This document shows positions 42,212-52,085 of a DNA stretch of 64,000 nucleotides, in pieces (the first letter of the stretch is position 1; each line of letters opens with the position of its first letter). Source of the stretch: Tepidimonas sediminis (GTDB taxonomy: Bacteria > Pseudomonadota > Gammaproteobacteria > Burkholderiales > Burkholderiaceae_C); NCBI RefSeq assembly GCF_007556605.1, contig NZ_VJND01000004.1:108461-172460 (forward strand), written 5' to 3'. Made by a program: the position numbers and the translations under genes. The notes under the pieces were generated by a model, which worked only from the letters and a program-made list of their open reading frames with translations, was not told the DNA's origin and did not search any database.

Positions 42212-42796
42212 ATGTCGCGATTGACGCCGTTTCGCTTTCCGCCGGGCACCTGCATCGTGCAGGCCCAGCCGCCACAGCGGCCCTCGGTGACGCTGCATTC
42301 CCCCGGCATCACGGTGATGACTGACCTCACCGAGGTGCGCGCGGCCACCACCACGCCGGAGGAGACGCTGCGCGCGGCGCGCCAGACCATGATCCACCAG
42401 GGCGTGCGGCTGCTGTTCGTCGTGCGCGAGCTGCCGTGCGTGGAGGGGCTGGTGACCGCCGCCGACCTGGAGGGCGAGCGGCCGCTGCTGGCGGCGCAGC
42501 GCCGTGGCGTCACCTACGACGAGCTGGTGGTGGCCGACGTGATGACGCCGCTGGAGGCGTTCGACGCGGTGGATTACGACGACCTCAAGCGCTGCAGCGT
42601 CGCCGACGTGATCGCCACGCTCAAGGCGGTCGGCCGGCGCCACCTGCTGGTGGCGGAGAAGGCCGGCGCGGGCCACGGGCCGTGGATCCGCGGCATCATC
42701 TCGCACACGCAGATCGAGCGCCAGCTCGGCCAGCCGATCGACGTGCTCGACCTGGCCAGCAGCTTTTCGGAAATCCGCGCGTCGCTGGCGGCGTGA
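42212..42796 (+). CDS. CBS-domain protein
   Basis: This 194-residue cytoplasmic protein has a tandem CBS pair: PEETLRAARQTMIHQGVRLLFV in the first repeat, then VADVMTP...RCSVADVIATLKAVGRRHLLV and RGIISHTQIERQLG in the second. CBS pairs bind adenine nucleotides and act as energy sensors. There is no attached catalytic domain. An AGGAGCAAGG sequence lies just before the ATG. It ends convergent with yacG, 20 bp away. Function is unknown. Confidence 0.8.
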   Translation: MSRLTPFRFPPGTCIVQAQPPQRPSVTLHSPGITVMTDLTEVRAATTTPEETLRAARQTMIHQGVRLLFVVRELPCVEGLVTAADLEGERPLLAAQRRGVTYDELVVADVMTPLEAFDAVDYDDLKRCSVADVIATLKAVGRRHLLVAEKAGAGHGPWIRGIISHTQIERQLGQPIDVLDLASSFSEIRASLAA

Positions 42797-42816
42797 GCGT
42801 CGCGCCCCGGCTGGCG

Positions 42817-43032
42817 TCAGTGCGGGGGCGTCTCCGGTCCCGGCGTCGGAGGTGTCGGATCCGGCACCCGGTACGCCTCGCTGGCCCAGGCGCCCAGGTC
42901 CACCTGCTTGCAGCGGGCGCTGCAGAACGGCCGCCACGGATTGTCCGGCGCGTAGCGCGCCGGCCGTCCGCAGGCCGGACAGCGCACGGTGCGCGGCGCA
43001 AAGCCGGGAGGAGGGCTGCCGGTCATTCCCAT
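42817..43032 (-). CDS. yacG: DNA gyrase inhibitor YacG
   Basis: This 71-residue zinc-ribbon protein has CPACG and [19 protein letters not shown], the YacG signature with four cysteine ligands. YacG binds GyrB and inhibits gyrase in E. coli. It normally follows coaE and zapD directly; here an AAA-ATPase/nuclease-like gene of 1.6 kb lies between zapD and yacG, 12 bases upstream of it. Confidence 0.9.
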   Translation of the reverse strand: MGMTGSPPPGFAPRTVRCPACGRPARYAPDNPWRPFCSARCKQVDLGAWASEAYRVPDPTPPTPGPETPPH

Positions 43033-43044
43033 CGGGTTGCCTCG

Positions 43045-44679
43045 TCAAGCGTGCGCGCCCGCGCGCGCCACCTCCCACCCGACGACCTGGCGCTTGGCGC
43101 GGCTGAACTCCACCCCCAGCTCGATCACTTCCGTGATGCCCGGCGCGCCGCGGTGCTTGGCGGCGTAGTCGCGGGCCTTCAGTTGCCGCATGGCCTCGCC
43201 GGTGGGCTGCTCGCCGTCGACCACCTTGAACTCGATCACCCAGGCGCGGCCGGCATGGCGGATGACGAGGTCGCATTGCCCCGGGTTGGACACTTCCTCC
43301 GGCACGATGTCCAGGCCGAGGCTGGCCAGGTGGCTGTAGAACACGCTGGCGTAGTAGCCCTCGTACCGGGCGATGGGGTTGGCGCGCACCCAGTCGTGCG
43401 GGATGCTGGCGTAGAGGCGCTGGAAGTGCGCGCGCAGCGCGTCGGTGTCGGCCGCGCGCAGCATGCGCACCACGTCGGTCATGCGGCCTTCGGGCCGCTG
43501 CGGCAGCCAGGCGCGCAGCAGCGCGCGGTTGAGCGCCGCGCGCACCTCCAGGTTCGGCACCCCCAGCTCGTACTCGCGCACGCCGTCGCAGACCTCGGTG
43601 CGCTGGATCGTCAGGTAGCCGGTCTGCCACAGCATCGCCTCCACGGCGATGTCGTCCACATCGAAGGCGGAGAGCAGCTCGTCATCCGCGATCAGCCGCT
43701 CCAGCTGCGGCGTGAAAAAGCCGCGGCTCTTCAGCCACTCCACCAGGAAGGTGGGCGTGCCGGTCTCGAACCAGTGCGCGCGGAACTGCCGCTTGTCCAG
43801 CAGCAGCAGGACGTCGAACGGGTTGTAGACGCTCACCGGTCCCCAGCGGTAGCCGTTGTACCAGCGGCGGATCTCGTCCCGGTCGAGTGGCTGGCCCTCT
43901 TGCTCGGCAGCCTCGAGCTCCGGCGCAAACACCGTGTCGATGTCCTCATCGGTGTAACCGCACAGCGTGCCGTAGCGCTCGTCCAGCGTGATGTCGTTGA
44001 GGTTGTTCAGGCCCGAGAAGATGGAGACCTTGCTGAACTTGGACACGCCGGTCAGCAGCACGAAGCGCAGGTCGGCGTCTCTGCCCTTGATGACGCTGTA
44101 GAGGTTGCGCAGGCCCTCGCGCATGGCGCGGGCGACCTCCGGCGTCTCGAGGTTGTCGAGGATGGGCTTGTCGTATTCGTCGACCAGCACCACGGCCTGC
44201 TGTCCGTGGGCTTGGGCGGCGCGGGTGATGAGCTCGGTGAAGCGGATGTGCGGGTCTTCGCCGACGGGCGGCAGGCTCACGCCGAGCCGGGCGGCGTTGG
44301 TGTCGAGCTGATGGTGGATGTGGGCTTCGAGCTTGGCGCCTTCGGCCAACCGTCCCTCGGCAAAGCTCAGGCGAATCACCGGGTGCGGCCTGGCCCAGTC
44401 CCAGTGGTCGGCAAGGAACAGTTTCTCGCGCGGGGCGCTGCCGTCGGATCCATCGTGCGCGTCGAACAGTTCGCGGCGGGCTTCGAAGGCGCAGGCGATC
44501 GTGTCCAGCAGCAGGCTCTTGCCGAAGCGGCGCGGGCGCGAGAGGAAGTAGTGCTTGCCGCTGTCGACCAGGCGCGCGATGAGCGGCGTCTTGTCGACGT
44601 AGTAGTAGCCGCCCTCGCGGATGTCGCGCAGGGTCTGGATGCCGATGGGCAGCTTGCGGCGGGGCCGTGAGGTGGTCAT
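43045..44679 (-). CDS. AAA-ATPase-like protein with C-terminal PD-(D/E)XK nuclease domain
   Basis: This 544-residue protein has an N-terminal AAA-ATPase-like domain: LPIGIQTLRDIREGGYYYVD, an atypical Walker A FLSRPRRFGKSLLLDT, and Walker B AVVLVDEYDKPILDN. The C-terminal PD-(D/E)XK fold has GQCDLVIRHAGRAWVIEFK, with Glu483 and Lys485. The two-domain family (PF09820 plus PF08011) is common, often multicopy and patchily distributed; its function is not known, though defence or mobile-element roles have been suggested. ATG 44679 is preferred over GTG 44697 because GAGGG precedes it. It interrupts zapD-yacG. Confidence 0.8.
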   Translation of the reverse strand: MTTSRPRRKLPIGIQTLRDIREGGYYYVDKTPLIARLVDSGKHYFLSRPRRFGKSLLLDTIACAFEARRELFDAHDGSDGSAPREKLFLADHWDWARPHPVIRLSFAEGRLAEGAKLEAHIHHQLDTNAARLGVSLPPVGEDPHIRFTELITRAAQAHGQQAVVLVDEYDKPILDNLETPEVARAMREGLRNLYSVIKGRDADLRFVLLTGVSKFSKVSIFSGLNNLNDITLDERYGTLCGYTDEDIDTVFAPELEAAEQEGQPLDRDEIRRWYNGYRWGPVSVYNPFDVLLLLDKRQFRAHWFETGTPTFLVEWLKSRGFFTPQLERLIADDELLSAFDVDDIAVEAMLWQTGYLTIQRTEVCDGVREYELGVPNLEVRAALNRALLRAWLPQRPEGRMTDVVRMLRAADTDALRAHFQRLYASIPHDWVRANPIARYEGYYASVFYSHLASLGLDIVPEEVSNPGQCDLVIRHAGRAWVIEFKVVDGEQPTGEAMRQLKARDYAAKHRGAPGITEVIELGVEFSRAKRQVVGWEVARAGAHA

Positions 44680-44689
44680 CGTCGTGCCC

Positions 44690-45448
44690 TCACGCACACA
44701 GGTGGAGTTCGAGTTCGGCCTCGGCGTCGGCGGCGTGCTCGAGCTTGCCTGCCTCGCCGCGGCGCAGCAGCCGCACCGACACCAGCAGCCGGTTGCCGCT
44801 GATCTCCGGGATCAGCTGCAGCGCCGGGTCGATCCAGACGCGCAGCAGCTGGAAGGTGCGGCTCTGCGGCAGGTTCTGCTGGAACTGGCCCTGCGTGGCG
44901 TAGACCTTCTGCGCCACCGCCGATTCGCGCAGCAGCTGCAGCAGCAGTTGCACCGGCTCGGCCAGGCAGGCCACCTCCTGCGCCCAGCGCGCCAGGTCGG
45001 CCTGCCGCTCGGCGGCCGGGCGGTGCTGCCAGTCGTGGTAGGCGGGCAGGTCGAAGGCGCAGGTGCCTCCCGGAATGACGATGCGGTTGCGCACCGACTG
45101 CAGCCACTCCACGCCACCGAGTGCGTGTCCCGGCCGGCCCTCGTCGTCACGCAGCGCCCCGTAGCAGCGGTCGATCTGGCCGATCACATGGTCGAGCGCC
45201 GCCTCCGAGATCGCGGGGTTGCCGCGCCACCCTTCGAACTGCTGCTTGTGGCGCTCGAGATCCTTCAGGATTTCGCTCTTGAGGTCGGCGCGCGCGCCCA
45301 CCTCGAGGATTTCGAAGAGGGTCTGCAGCGCATGGTGGTGGTCCAGCGGATGCTCACGGGGCACCAGCACACCCAGCCGCTTGAGCAGATGCTCCAGGCG
45401 CAGGTAGGTGCGGGTGCGCTCGTTGAGGGGGTATTCGTAGAGGATCAC
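44690..45448 (-). CDS. zapD: Cell-division protein ZapD
   Basis: ZapD crosslinks FtsZ filaments at the division ring. The 252-residue protein begins MILYEYPLNERTRTYLRLEH, the family signature. It has the helical bundle with KSEILKDLERHKQQFEGW and NPAISEAALD, and the C-terminal beta domain with SGNRLLVSVRLLR. It follows coaE with only 4 bases between them. The adjacent minus-strand gene starts 10 bases after its stop. Confidence 0.92.
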   Translation of the reverse strand: MILYEYPLNERTRTYLRLEHLLKRLGVLVPREHPLDHHHALQTLFEILEVGARADLKSEILKDLERHKQQFEGWRGNPAISEAALDHVIGQIDRCYGALRDDEGRPGHALGGVEWLQSVRNRIVIPGGTCAFDLPAYHDWQHRPAAERQADLARWAQEVACLAEPVQLLLQLLRESAVAQKVYATQGQFQQNLPQSRTFQLLRVWIDPALQLIPEISGNRLLVSVRLLRRGEAGKLEHAADAEAELELHLCA

Positions 45449-45452
45449 GCGG

Positions 45453-46064
45453 TCATGATAGCGGCATTCGCCGCCGCGCCCAGGCCTGTCGCACCCGCTC
45501 GCGCAGAGTGGAAAGATCCGTGCCGGTGCCGTTGGCGATGACGACGTCGGCCGCGGCCAGCCGCTGCGCGCGGCTGGCCTGCTGCGCCAGCACCGCCTCG
45601 ACCTGCGCGCGCGGCCAGCCGCTGCGTGCCATCACGCGCGTGATCTGCGTCTCGGGCTCGCAGTCGACCACCCAGACGCGGTCGCAGCGCTGCCGCCACG
45701 CGTCCGACTCCACCAGCAGGGGCAGATCCAGCACCACGGTGTCGGCGGCGCTGGCCGCCACGCGCCGGTCGATCTCGGCGCGCACCAGCGGATGGACGAT
45801 CGCCTCCAGCCGCGCCTTGGCCTGCGGATCGGAAAAGGCCAGCGCTCGCATGCGCGCGCGGTCCAGCGCGCCGCTCGCGTCGATGAAAGCGGGGCCGAAG
45901 GCAGCGCGGATCGGCTCGATCGCGGCGCCTCCGGCGGCGGTGACGGCGCGCGCGATCGCGTCGGCGTCGATGACGTCGGCGCCGAGCTCGGCGAGCATGC
46001 GCGCCACGGTGCTCTTGCCGCTGCCGATGCCGCCGGTCAGGCCGATGCGCAGCGGCGTGTTCAT
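45453..46064 (-). CDS. coaE: Dephospho-CoA kinase
   Basis: CoaE does the last step of CoA synthesis. The 203-residue protein has the P-loop GLTGGIGSGKSTVARML at the N-terminus, ADVIDADAIAR for the nucleobase region, VLDLPLLVES and ITRVMARSG. Its ATG overlaps the pilD stop (TGA within ATGA), confirming the pilD-coaE-zapD operon. Confidence 0.95.
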   Translation of the reverse strand: MNTPLRIGLTGGIGSGKSTVARMLAELGADVIDADAIARAVTAAGGAAIEPIRAAFGPAFIDASGALDRARMRALAFSDPQAKARLEAIVHPLVRAEIDRRVAASAADTVVLDLPLLVESDAWRQRCDRVWVVDCEPETQITRVMARSGWPRAQVEAVLAQQASRAQRLAAADVVIANGTGTDLSTLRERVRQAWARRRMPLS

Positions 46065-46921
46065 GCCAGCCCCACCCAGCGCAGCAGCGCGTGCGGGCCT
46101 GTCATCCAGACCAGCAACCCGCCGAAGGCGAGGAACGGCCCGAACGGCACGTAGCGGCCCTCGCGCAGGGTTCCAAGTGCCTTCATCGCCAGCCCCACCG
46201 CGGCGCCCAAGAGCGACGCGACCAGCACCAGGGGAATGAGCGCCTGCCAGCCCAGCCACGCACCGAGTGCTGCCAGCAGCTTGAAGTCGCCGTAGCCCAT
46301 GCCCTCCTTGCCGGTGAGCAGCTTGAACGCCCAGTAGACGCTCCAGAGGCTGAGGTAGCCGGCCACCGCCCCCCACAGCGCGTCCGGCAGGGCCTGTCCC
46401 GTCCAGCCGAGCGCCGCGGCGGTCAGGCCCGCCCAGAGCAGTGGCAGCGTCAGGTCGTCCGGCAGCAGCGTCGTGTCCCAGTCGATGGCGGCCAGCGCCA
46501 GCAGCGTCGCGGCAAAGCCAGCCCAGGCCAGCGCGGCCGGCTGCCAGCCGTAGCGCCACGCGCACCAGGCGAACAGCGCGCCGGTGGCCGCTTCCACGAG
46601 GGGATAGCGCCAGCCGATCGGCGCGCCGCAGGCGGCGCAACGGCCGCGCTGCAGCGCAAAGGACAGCAGCGGTACGTTGCGCCACCACGGGATCGGCGTG
46701 CCGCACTGCGGGCAGTGCGAGCGCGGCGCCAGCAGGTCGTAGCGCGGCGCCTCGGCGACCGCCTCGCCGCGCAGCGCGGCGCACTCCGCCGCCCAGCGCC
46801 GCTGCAGCATCCGCGGCAGGCGGTGGATGACGACGTTGAGGAAGCTGCCGACCAGCAGGCCCAGCAGCGCCGCGATGGCGACGAACGGAACCGGGTCGAC
46901 GGGCGGGGTGGCGGCGGGCAT
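46061..46921 (-). CDS. pilD: Type IV prepilin peptidase / methyltransferase PilD
   Basis: PilD cleaves and N-methylates type IV prepilins and type II secretion pseudopilins in the inner membrane. The 286-residue protein has the cytoplasmic cysteine cluster (CPQCG and CAACG) and the two catalytic aspartates in AAIDWDTTLLPDDLT and GMGYGDFKLLAAL, with about seven membrane segments. A CTACACT -10-like element on the minus strand (46957-46951) lies about 30 bases upstream. No pilin or secretin genes are in the window. Confidence 0.93.
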   Translation of the reverse strand: MPAATPPVDPVPFVAIAALLGLLVGSFLNVVIHRLPRMLQRRWAAECAALRGEAVAEAPRYDLLAPRSHCPQCGTPIPWWRNVPLLSFALQRGRCAACGAPIGWRYPLVEAATGALFAWCAWRYGWQPAALAWAGFAATLLALAAIDWDTTLLPDDLTLPLLWAGLTAAALGWTGQALPDALWGAVAGYLSLWSVYWAFKLLTGKEGMGYGDFKLLAALGAWLGWQALIPLVLVASLLGAAVGLAMKALGTLREGRYVPFGPFLAFGGLLVWMTGPHALLRWVGLA

Positions 46922-46976
46922 CGGTCGGGTGCGAGGGAGCTGGCCGCACGAGTGTAGCGCGGCCGCCCCGCCGTGC

Positions 46977-47654
46977 TCAGGCGGCCAGGCCGAGCAGCCC
47001 GCGCCGCTCGATGAACGCCACCACCTCGTCCAGCCCCTGCAGGGTCTTGAGGTTGGTCATCACCCACGGGCGGCGCTCGGCATCCGGGCGCATGCGCGCG
47101 GTGTCGGCGGCCATGACCTCCAGGCTCGCGCCGACGTGGGGGGCCAGGTCGATCTTGTTGATCACCAGCAGGTCGCTGCGGGTGATGCCGGGTCCGCCCT
47201 TGCGCGGGATCTTCTCGCCGGCGGCCACGTCGATGACGTAGATCGTCAGGTCCGACAGCTCCGGGCTGAAGGTGGCGGCCAGGTTGTCGCCGCCGCTTTC
47301 GACGAAGACGATGTCGGCGTCCGGAAAGCGCCGCAGCATGCGGTCGATGGCCTCGAGGTTGATCGAGCAGTCCTCGCGGATCGCGGTGTGCGGGCAGCCG
47401 CCCGTTTCCACGCCGAGGATGCGCTCGGGCGGCAGCGCGCCGCTGTGGGTGAGCAGGCGCTGGTCTTCCTTGGTGTAGATGTCGTTGGTGATGGCGACCA
47501 GGTCCCAGCGGTCGCGCATGGCCTTGCACAGCATCTCCAGCAGCGTGGTCTTGCCGGAGCCGACCGGGCCGCCGATGCCGACGCGCAGCGGCGGCAGCGG
47601 CTTGGTGCGCCCGGGGATGGCGTGCAGCGGGGTGACGGTCAGGGGAGCGTTCAT
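46977..47654 (-). CDS. ureG: Urease accessory GTPase UreG
   Basis: UreG uses GTP to deliver nickel for urease activation. The 225-residue protein has the P-loop [17 protein letters not shown], the UreG metal-binding [17 protein letters not shown] with [22 protein letters not shown] and the NKID base motif ([13 protein letters not shown]). Its ATG overlaps the ureF stop by 4 bases. It ends the ureAJBCEFG operon. Confidence 0.96.
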   Translation of the reverse strand: MNAPLTVTPLHAIPGRTKPLPPLRVGIGGPVGSGKTTLLEMLCKAMRDRWDLVAITNDIYTKEDQRLLTHSGALPPERILGVETGGCPHTAIREDCSINLEAIDRMLRRFPDADIVFVESGGDNLAATFSPELSDLTIYVIDVAAGEKIPRKGGPGITRSDLLVINKIDLAPHVGASLEVMAADTARMRPDAERRPWVMTNLKTLQGLDEVVAFIERRGLLGLAA

Positions 47655-48424
47655 GAGCGGAACAGGCGGCTGTACTGCGTTTCGTGGCGGGCCGACAGGA
47701 TCGCCAGCATCGGGGTGAAGGATTGGCGCTGCGTGGCGGGCCGTGCCGCGACGCGGGCCACGAGCGCCGGCAGCGCCGCGCGCAGCCGCGCCAGCAGGCG
47801 CTGCCCCGCCGCCTGGCCGAGCGGCACGGCCTTGATCGCGGCCTGCGCCATCGCCTCGCACCAGGCAAAGCCGGCGGCCAGCAGCGCCTGCGAGACGGGC
47901 AGCGCCGGCGGCGTGAGGCTCGCCAGCGCCCAGGCGTAGGCCACCGGGTAGGTCGGCTGGCGCAGGTCCGCCGGCACGGCTGCCGGCGGCGGGGCGGGGT
48001 GCAGCCCGGGCGCCAGTCCCGTCAGCCACTGCACCACGGCGTGACCCTGCTGTTCGGTCTGCAGGCGCAGCTCGGCGCTTTCGCGCGTGCGCCGCACCCA
48101 GCCGTCCAGTTCGCGCAGGGCGCTCCAGTCGGCCTGCCGCCACGCCGGCAGCGCCGCCGCCGTCACCGCCAGGTCGGCGCGCGCCGGTGCCAGGTGCAGC
48201 TGCGCCAGCAGCCACTCGGCGGCACTGGCCTCGTCGTGCACCAGGCCGGCCTCCACCGCCGCCTCCAGCCCCTCCGAGTAGGAAAAGCCCCCGAGCGGCA
48301 GCGCCGGCGAGGCCAGCCACAGCAGCGCCAGCAGCGCGTCGTCGCCGACCGCGCCGGCCCCGGACGGCGGCTCACGGTGCGTACCGGTGCCCGTGGTCGC
48401 TGGAAGCGCCGTGGTCGTGCTCAT
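47651..48424 (-). CDS. ureF: Urease accessory protein UreF
   Basis: UreF helps build the apo-urease activation complex with UreD and UreG. The 257-residue protein has [20 protein letters not shown] (the UreF signature) and the helical core. The best start is ATG 48424, which lies inside the histidine-rich end of ureE, giving a 53-base overlap in another frame; no later ATG or GTG precedes the conserved domain. Its N-terminal 25 residues are low complexity ([20 protein letters not shown]). Confidence 0.92.
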   Translation of the reverse strand: MSTTTALPATTGTGTHREPPSGAGAVGDDALLALLWLASPALPLGGFSYSEGLEAAVEAGLVHDEASAAEWLLAQLHLAPARADLAVTAAALPAWRQADWSALRELDGWVRRTRESAELRLQTEQQGHAVVQWLTGLAPGLHPAPPPAAVPADLRQPTYPVAYAWALASLTPPALPVSQALLAAGFAWCEAMAQAAIKAVPLGQAAGQRLLARLRAALPALVARVAARPATQRQSFTPMLAILSARHETQYSRLFRS

Positions 48425-48959
48425 GGTCGTGACCGTGCCCGGGGTGATGCCCGTGCCCGTGCGGATGCGCGTGGCCGTGGTGGCCGTAGGCGCCGGCCTC
48501 CGGCTCGAACGGCGCCTCGACCTCGGTGACGTCGAGGTGCAGCCCGCGCAGCAGGTCGGCCAGCACCGGGTCGCGCTCCAGCTGCAGGTGGTCGGGTCCG
48601 ATCTGCAGCGCGACGTGCCGGTTGCCGAGGTGGTAGGCGGCGCGCAGCAGGTCCAGCGGCGTGCCGTGCCGCGGGCACGGCGCCACGCGCAGCAGCGGCT
48701 CCGGCGCCGCCTCCACGCGCAGCAGGCCGCCGTCGGCCAGCACCAGTGCGTCGCCGCCGCGCAGCACGGTGCCGCGCGGCAGCAAGACGCCGATGCGCCG
48801 CCCGAGCGTGTCGGCGGCCTCGAAGCGGCTGCGCTGGCGCTGCGCCCAGTCCAGCACCAGCGCCGGGGCGCGCGCCAGCAGCGTGCGCGCCAGGCCACCG
48901 CCGCGCGGCAGCACGCGCGTGGCCAGCAGCGTCGTCGAGGCGGTGGAGGCCATCGTCAT
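48372..48959 (-). CDS. ureE: Urease accessory protein UreE with a histidine-rich nickel-binding tail
   Basis: UreE is the nickel metallochaperone. The 195-residue protein has the peptide-binding N-terminal domain (LPRGGGLARTL, then RRIGVLLPRGTVLRGGDALVL) and the central nickel domain (AYHLGNRHVALQI, LRGLHLDVT). A tail of about 35 residues is mostly His, Gly and Asp (HGHAHPHGHGHHPGHGH and so on). ATG 48959 is preferred over GTG 48968 and ATG 48953, but the three are not separable. The tail DNA encodes the ureF start in another frame. Confidence 0.92.
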   Translation of the reverse strand: MTMASTASTTLLATRVLPRGGGLARTLLARAPALVLDWAQRQRSRFEAADTLGRRIGVLLPRGTVLRGGDALVLADGGLLRVEAAPEPLLRVAPCPRHGTPLDLLRAAYHLGNRHVALQIGPDHLQLERDPVLADLLRGLHLDVTEVEAPFEPEAGAYGHHGHAHPHGHGHHPGHGHDHEHDHGASSDHGHRYAP

Positions 48960-48971
48960 CGCGCCCACGTT

Positions 48972-50717
<1,746 letters not shown>

Positions 50718-50723
50718 CGTGCG

Positions 50724-51068
50724 TCAGCCTCCGTGTGCGTCATCATCCAGCGGCCCGTTGACCAGACCGCGAAAGCCCCAGGCCTGGCGCGCCCCGCCAT
50801 ACGGCACCAGCTCGACGGTGCGCTGCTGGCCCGGCTCGAAGCGCACCGCCGTGCCGCTGGCGATGTTGAGGCGCATGCCGCGCGCGGCGGCGCGGTCGAA
50901 GGCCAGCGCCGCGTTGACCTCCGCGAAGTGGTAGTGCGAACCGACCTGGATCGGGCGCTGGCCGGTGTTGCTGACCACCAGCGTGACGGTGGGCCGGCCC
51001 GGGTTGAGCTCGAGCTCGCCGTCGGCGGTGAGGATTTCGCCGGGAATGACACGGTCGGCGGCGGTCAT
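50724..51068 (-). CDS. ureB: Urease beta subunit UreB
   Basis: This 114-residue protein has [30 protein letters not shown] and a C-terminal RGLVNG, the signatures of the small structural urease beta subunit. It forms the (ABC)3 core with UreA and UreC. It lies 10 bases after ureJ and 6 bases before ureC in one operon. Confidence 0.96.
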   Translation of the reverse strand: MTAADRVIPGEILTADGELELNPGRPTVTLVVSNTGQRPIQVGSHYHFAEVNAALAFDRAAARGMRLNIASGTAVRFEPGQQRTVELVPYGGARQAWGFRGLVNGPLDDDAHGG

Positions 51069-51078
51069 CGTCGGTTCC

Positions 51079-51684
51079 TCAGCGGGCGAGCAGCGTGTAG
51101 AAGCCAGCCAGCGCGACCAGCGCGCCGCTGGCGCGCGGTGCCCAGGCGTGCCAGCGCCGCAGCGTCACGCCCAGCGCGATGCCCAAGGCGTGCAGCACGG
51201 CTGTGCTCAGCACCATGCCCGCCAGGGCCGCGCCGCCCTGCAGCTCCTGCCCATGGGCGGCGCCATGAAACCACGCAAAGCCCGCCACGATCGCCGCCAC
51301 CACCGGGGCCGGCCAGGCGGCCTGCAGGGCGATCAACACCCCGATCACCACCATGGAGGCGACGATCATCGGTTCCACCGCCGGCACCGCCAGGCCCTGC
51401 TGGGCACCCCAGGCGCCCAGCCACAGCACGGCGGCAAAGCTCAGCGGCGCCAGCCAGACGCGCGCCGTGGCCAGCGCGCTCCAGACGCCGACGGCCAGCA
51501 TCACGAGCAGGTGATCCAGTCCGCTCCAGGGGTGCATCAGACCGGCCAGCCAGCCATGGTGGGCGCCCATGTCGACGCCGGTATGGGCCCAGGCGGTGTG
51601 AGCCGCCAGCCCGAGGCCGGCGGTCGCCAGCGACGGGCCTGCGCGGCGCGGCAACGCCAGACTACGAAACGAGGACGTGGTCAT
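51079..51684 (-). CDS. ureJ: HupE/UreJ-family nickel permease
   Basis: UreJ/HupE proteins are predicted nickel transporters of urease and hydrogenase operons. The 201-residue protein has a leader and about six hydrophobic segments. The family motif is partly visible in [17 protein letters not shown] (HPxxGxDH) and [15 protein letters not shown] 51684 is chosen because GCAGGAG lies 8-9 bases upstream; the frame to 51717 overlaps ureA. It sits between ureA and ureB, as in several Burkholderiales. Confidence 0.9.
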   Translation of the reverse strand: MTTSSFRSLALPRRAGPSLATAGLGLAAHTAWAHTGVDMGAHHGWLAGLMHPWSGLDHLLVMLAVGVWSALATARVWLAPLSFAAVLWLGAWGAQQGLAVPAVEPMIVASMVVIGVLIALQAAWPAPVVAAIVAGFAWFHGAAHGQELQGGAALAGMVLSTAVLHALGIALGVTLRRWHAWAPRASGALVALAGFYTLLAR

Positions 51685-51713
51685 GGGAACATCTCCTGCT
51701 TTGCCGAGGGGGC

Positions 51714-52016
51714 TCATGCGATCGGCTGGTGCACGGTGACCAGCTTGGTGCCATCGGGGAAGGTGGCCTCGACCTGGATGTCGTGAATCATCTCCGCGAC
51801 GCCGTCCATCACGTCGTCGCGTGTGAGCACCCGGCGGCCTTCGCTCATCAGCTGCGCCACCGTCTTGCCCTCGCGCGCGCCCTCCAGCACGTAGGCGCTG
51901 ATCAGCGCCACCGCCTCCGGGTAGTTGAGCTTGAGCCCGCGCGCGCGGCGCCGTTCCGCGAGCAGCGCGGCGGTGAAGATCAGCAGCTTGTCCTTTTCAC
52001 GCGGGGTCAGATCCAT
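51714..52016 (-). CDS. ureA: Urease gamma subunit UreA
   Basis: This 100-residue protein begins [20 protein letters not shown] and contains [20 protein letters not shown] and [22 protein letters not shown], the full UreA signature. It is the first gene of ureAJBCEFG. A sigma-54-like promoter on the minus strand (52044-52029) ends 13 bases before its ATG. The large open frame extending over the neighbouring kinase is an antisense shadow. Confidence 0.97.
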   Translation of the reverse strand: MDLTPREKDKLLIFTAALLAERRRARGLKLNYPEAVALISAYVLEGAREGKTVAQLMSEGRRVLTRDDVMDGVAEMIHDIQVEATFPDGTKLVTVHQPIA

Positions 52017-52028
52017 GCCCGGTGAGCA

Positions 52029-52044
52029 AGCAAGCCCTGTGCCA
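52029..52044 (-). promoter_or_regulatory. Predicted sigma-54 promoter of ureA
   Basis: On the minus strand TGGCACAGGGCTTGCT reads from 52044 to 52029. It matches the -24/-12 consensus TGGCAC-N5-TTGC with GG and GC separated by exactly 10 bases. The predicted start is near 52018, two bases from the ureA ATG at 52016. Sigma-54 control by NtrC is common for urea genes. Confidence 0.7.
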
Positions 52045-52057
52045 GCCGACGGCGGCA

Positions 52058-52073
52058 TGGCACGAAAGCTGCA
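52058..52073 (+). promoter_or_regulatory. Predicted sigma-54 promoter of the permease-kinase gene
   Basis: TGGCACGAAAGCTGCA (52058-52073) matches TGGCACG-N4-TTGCA with one mismatch (C for the first T of TTGCA). GG (52059-52060) and GC (52071-52072) are 10 bases apart. The -12 C is 14 bases from ATG 52086, the same distance as in the divergent ureA promoter. Confidence 0.55.
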
Positions 52074-52085
52074 AGCCAGCCGCGC

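Noticed and set aside
48380..48480. Tandem DNA repeat in the ureE tail
   Set aside because: The repetitive look comes from His/Gly codons (CAC, GGC, GAC) encoding the nickel-binding tail, not from an independent repeat element.
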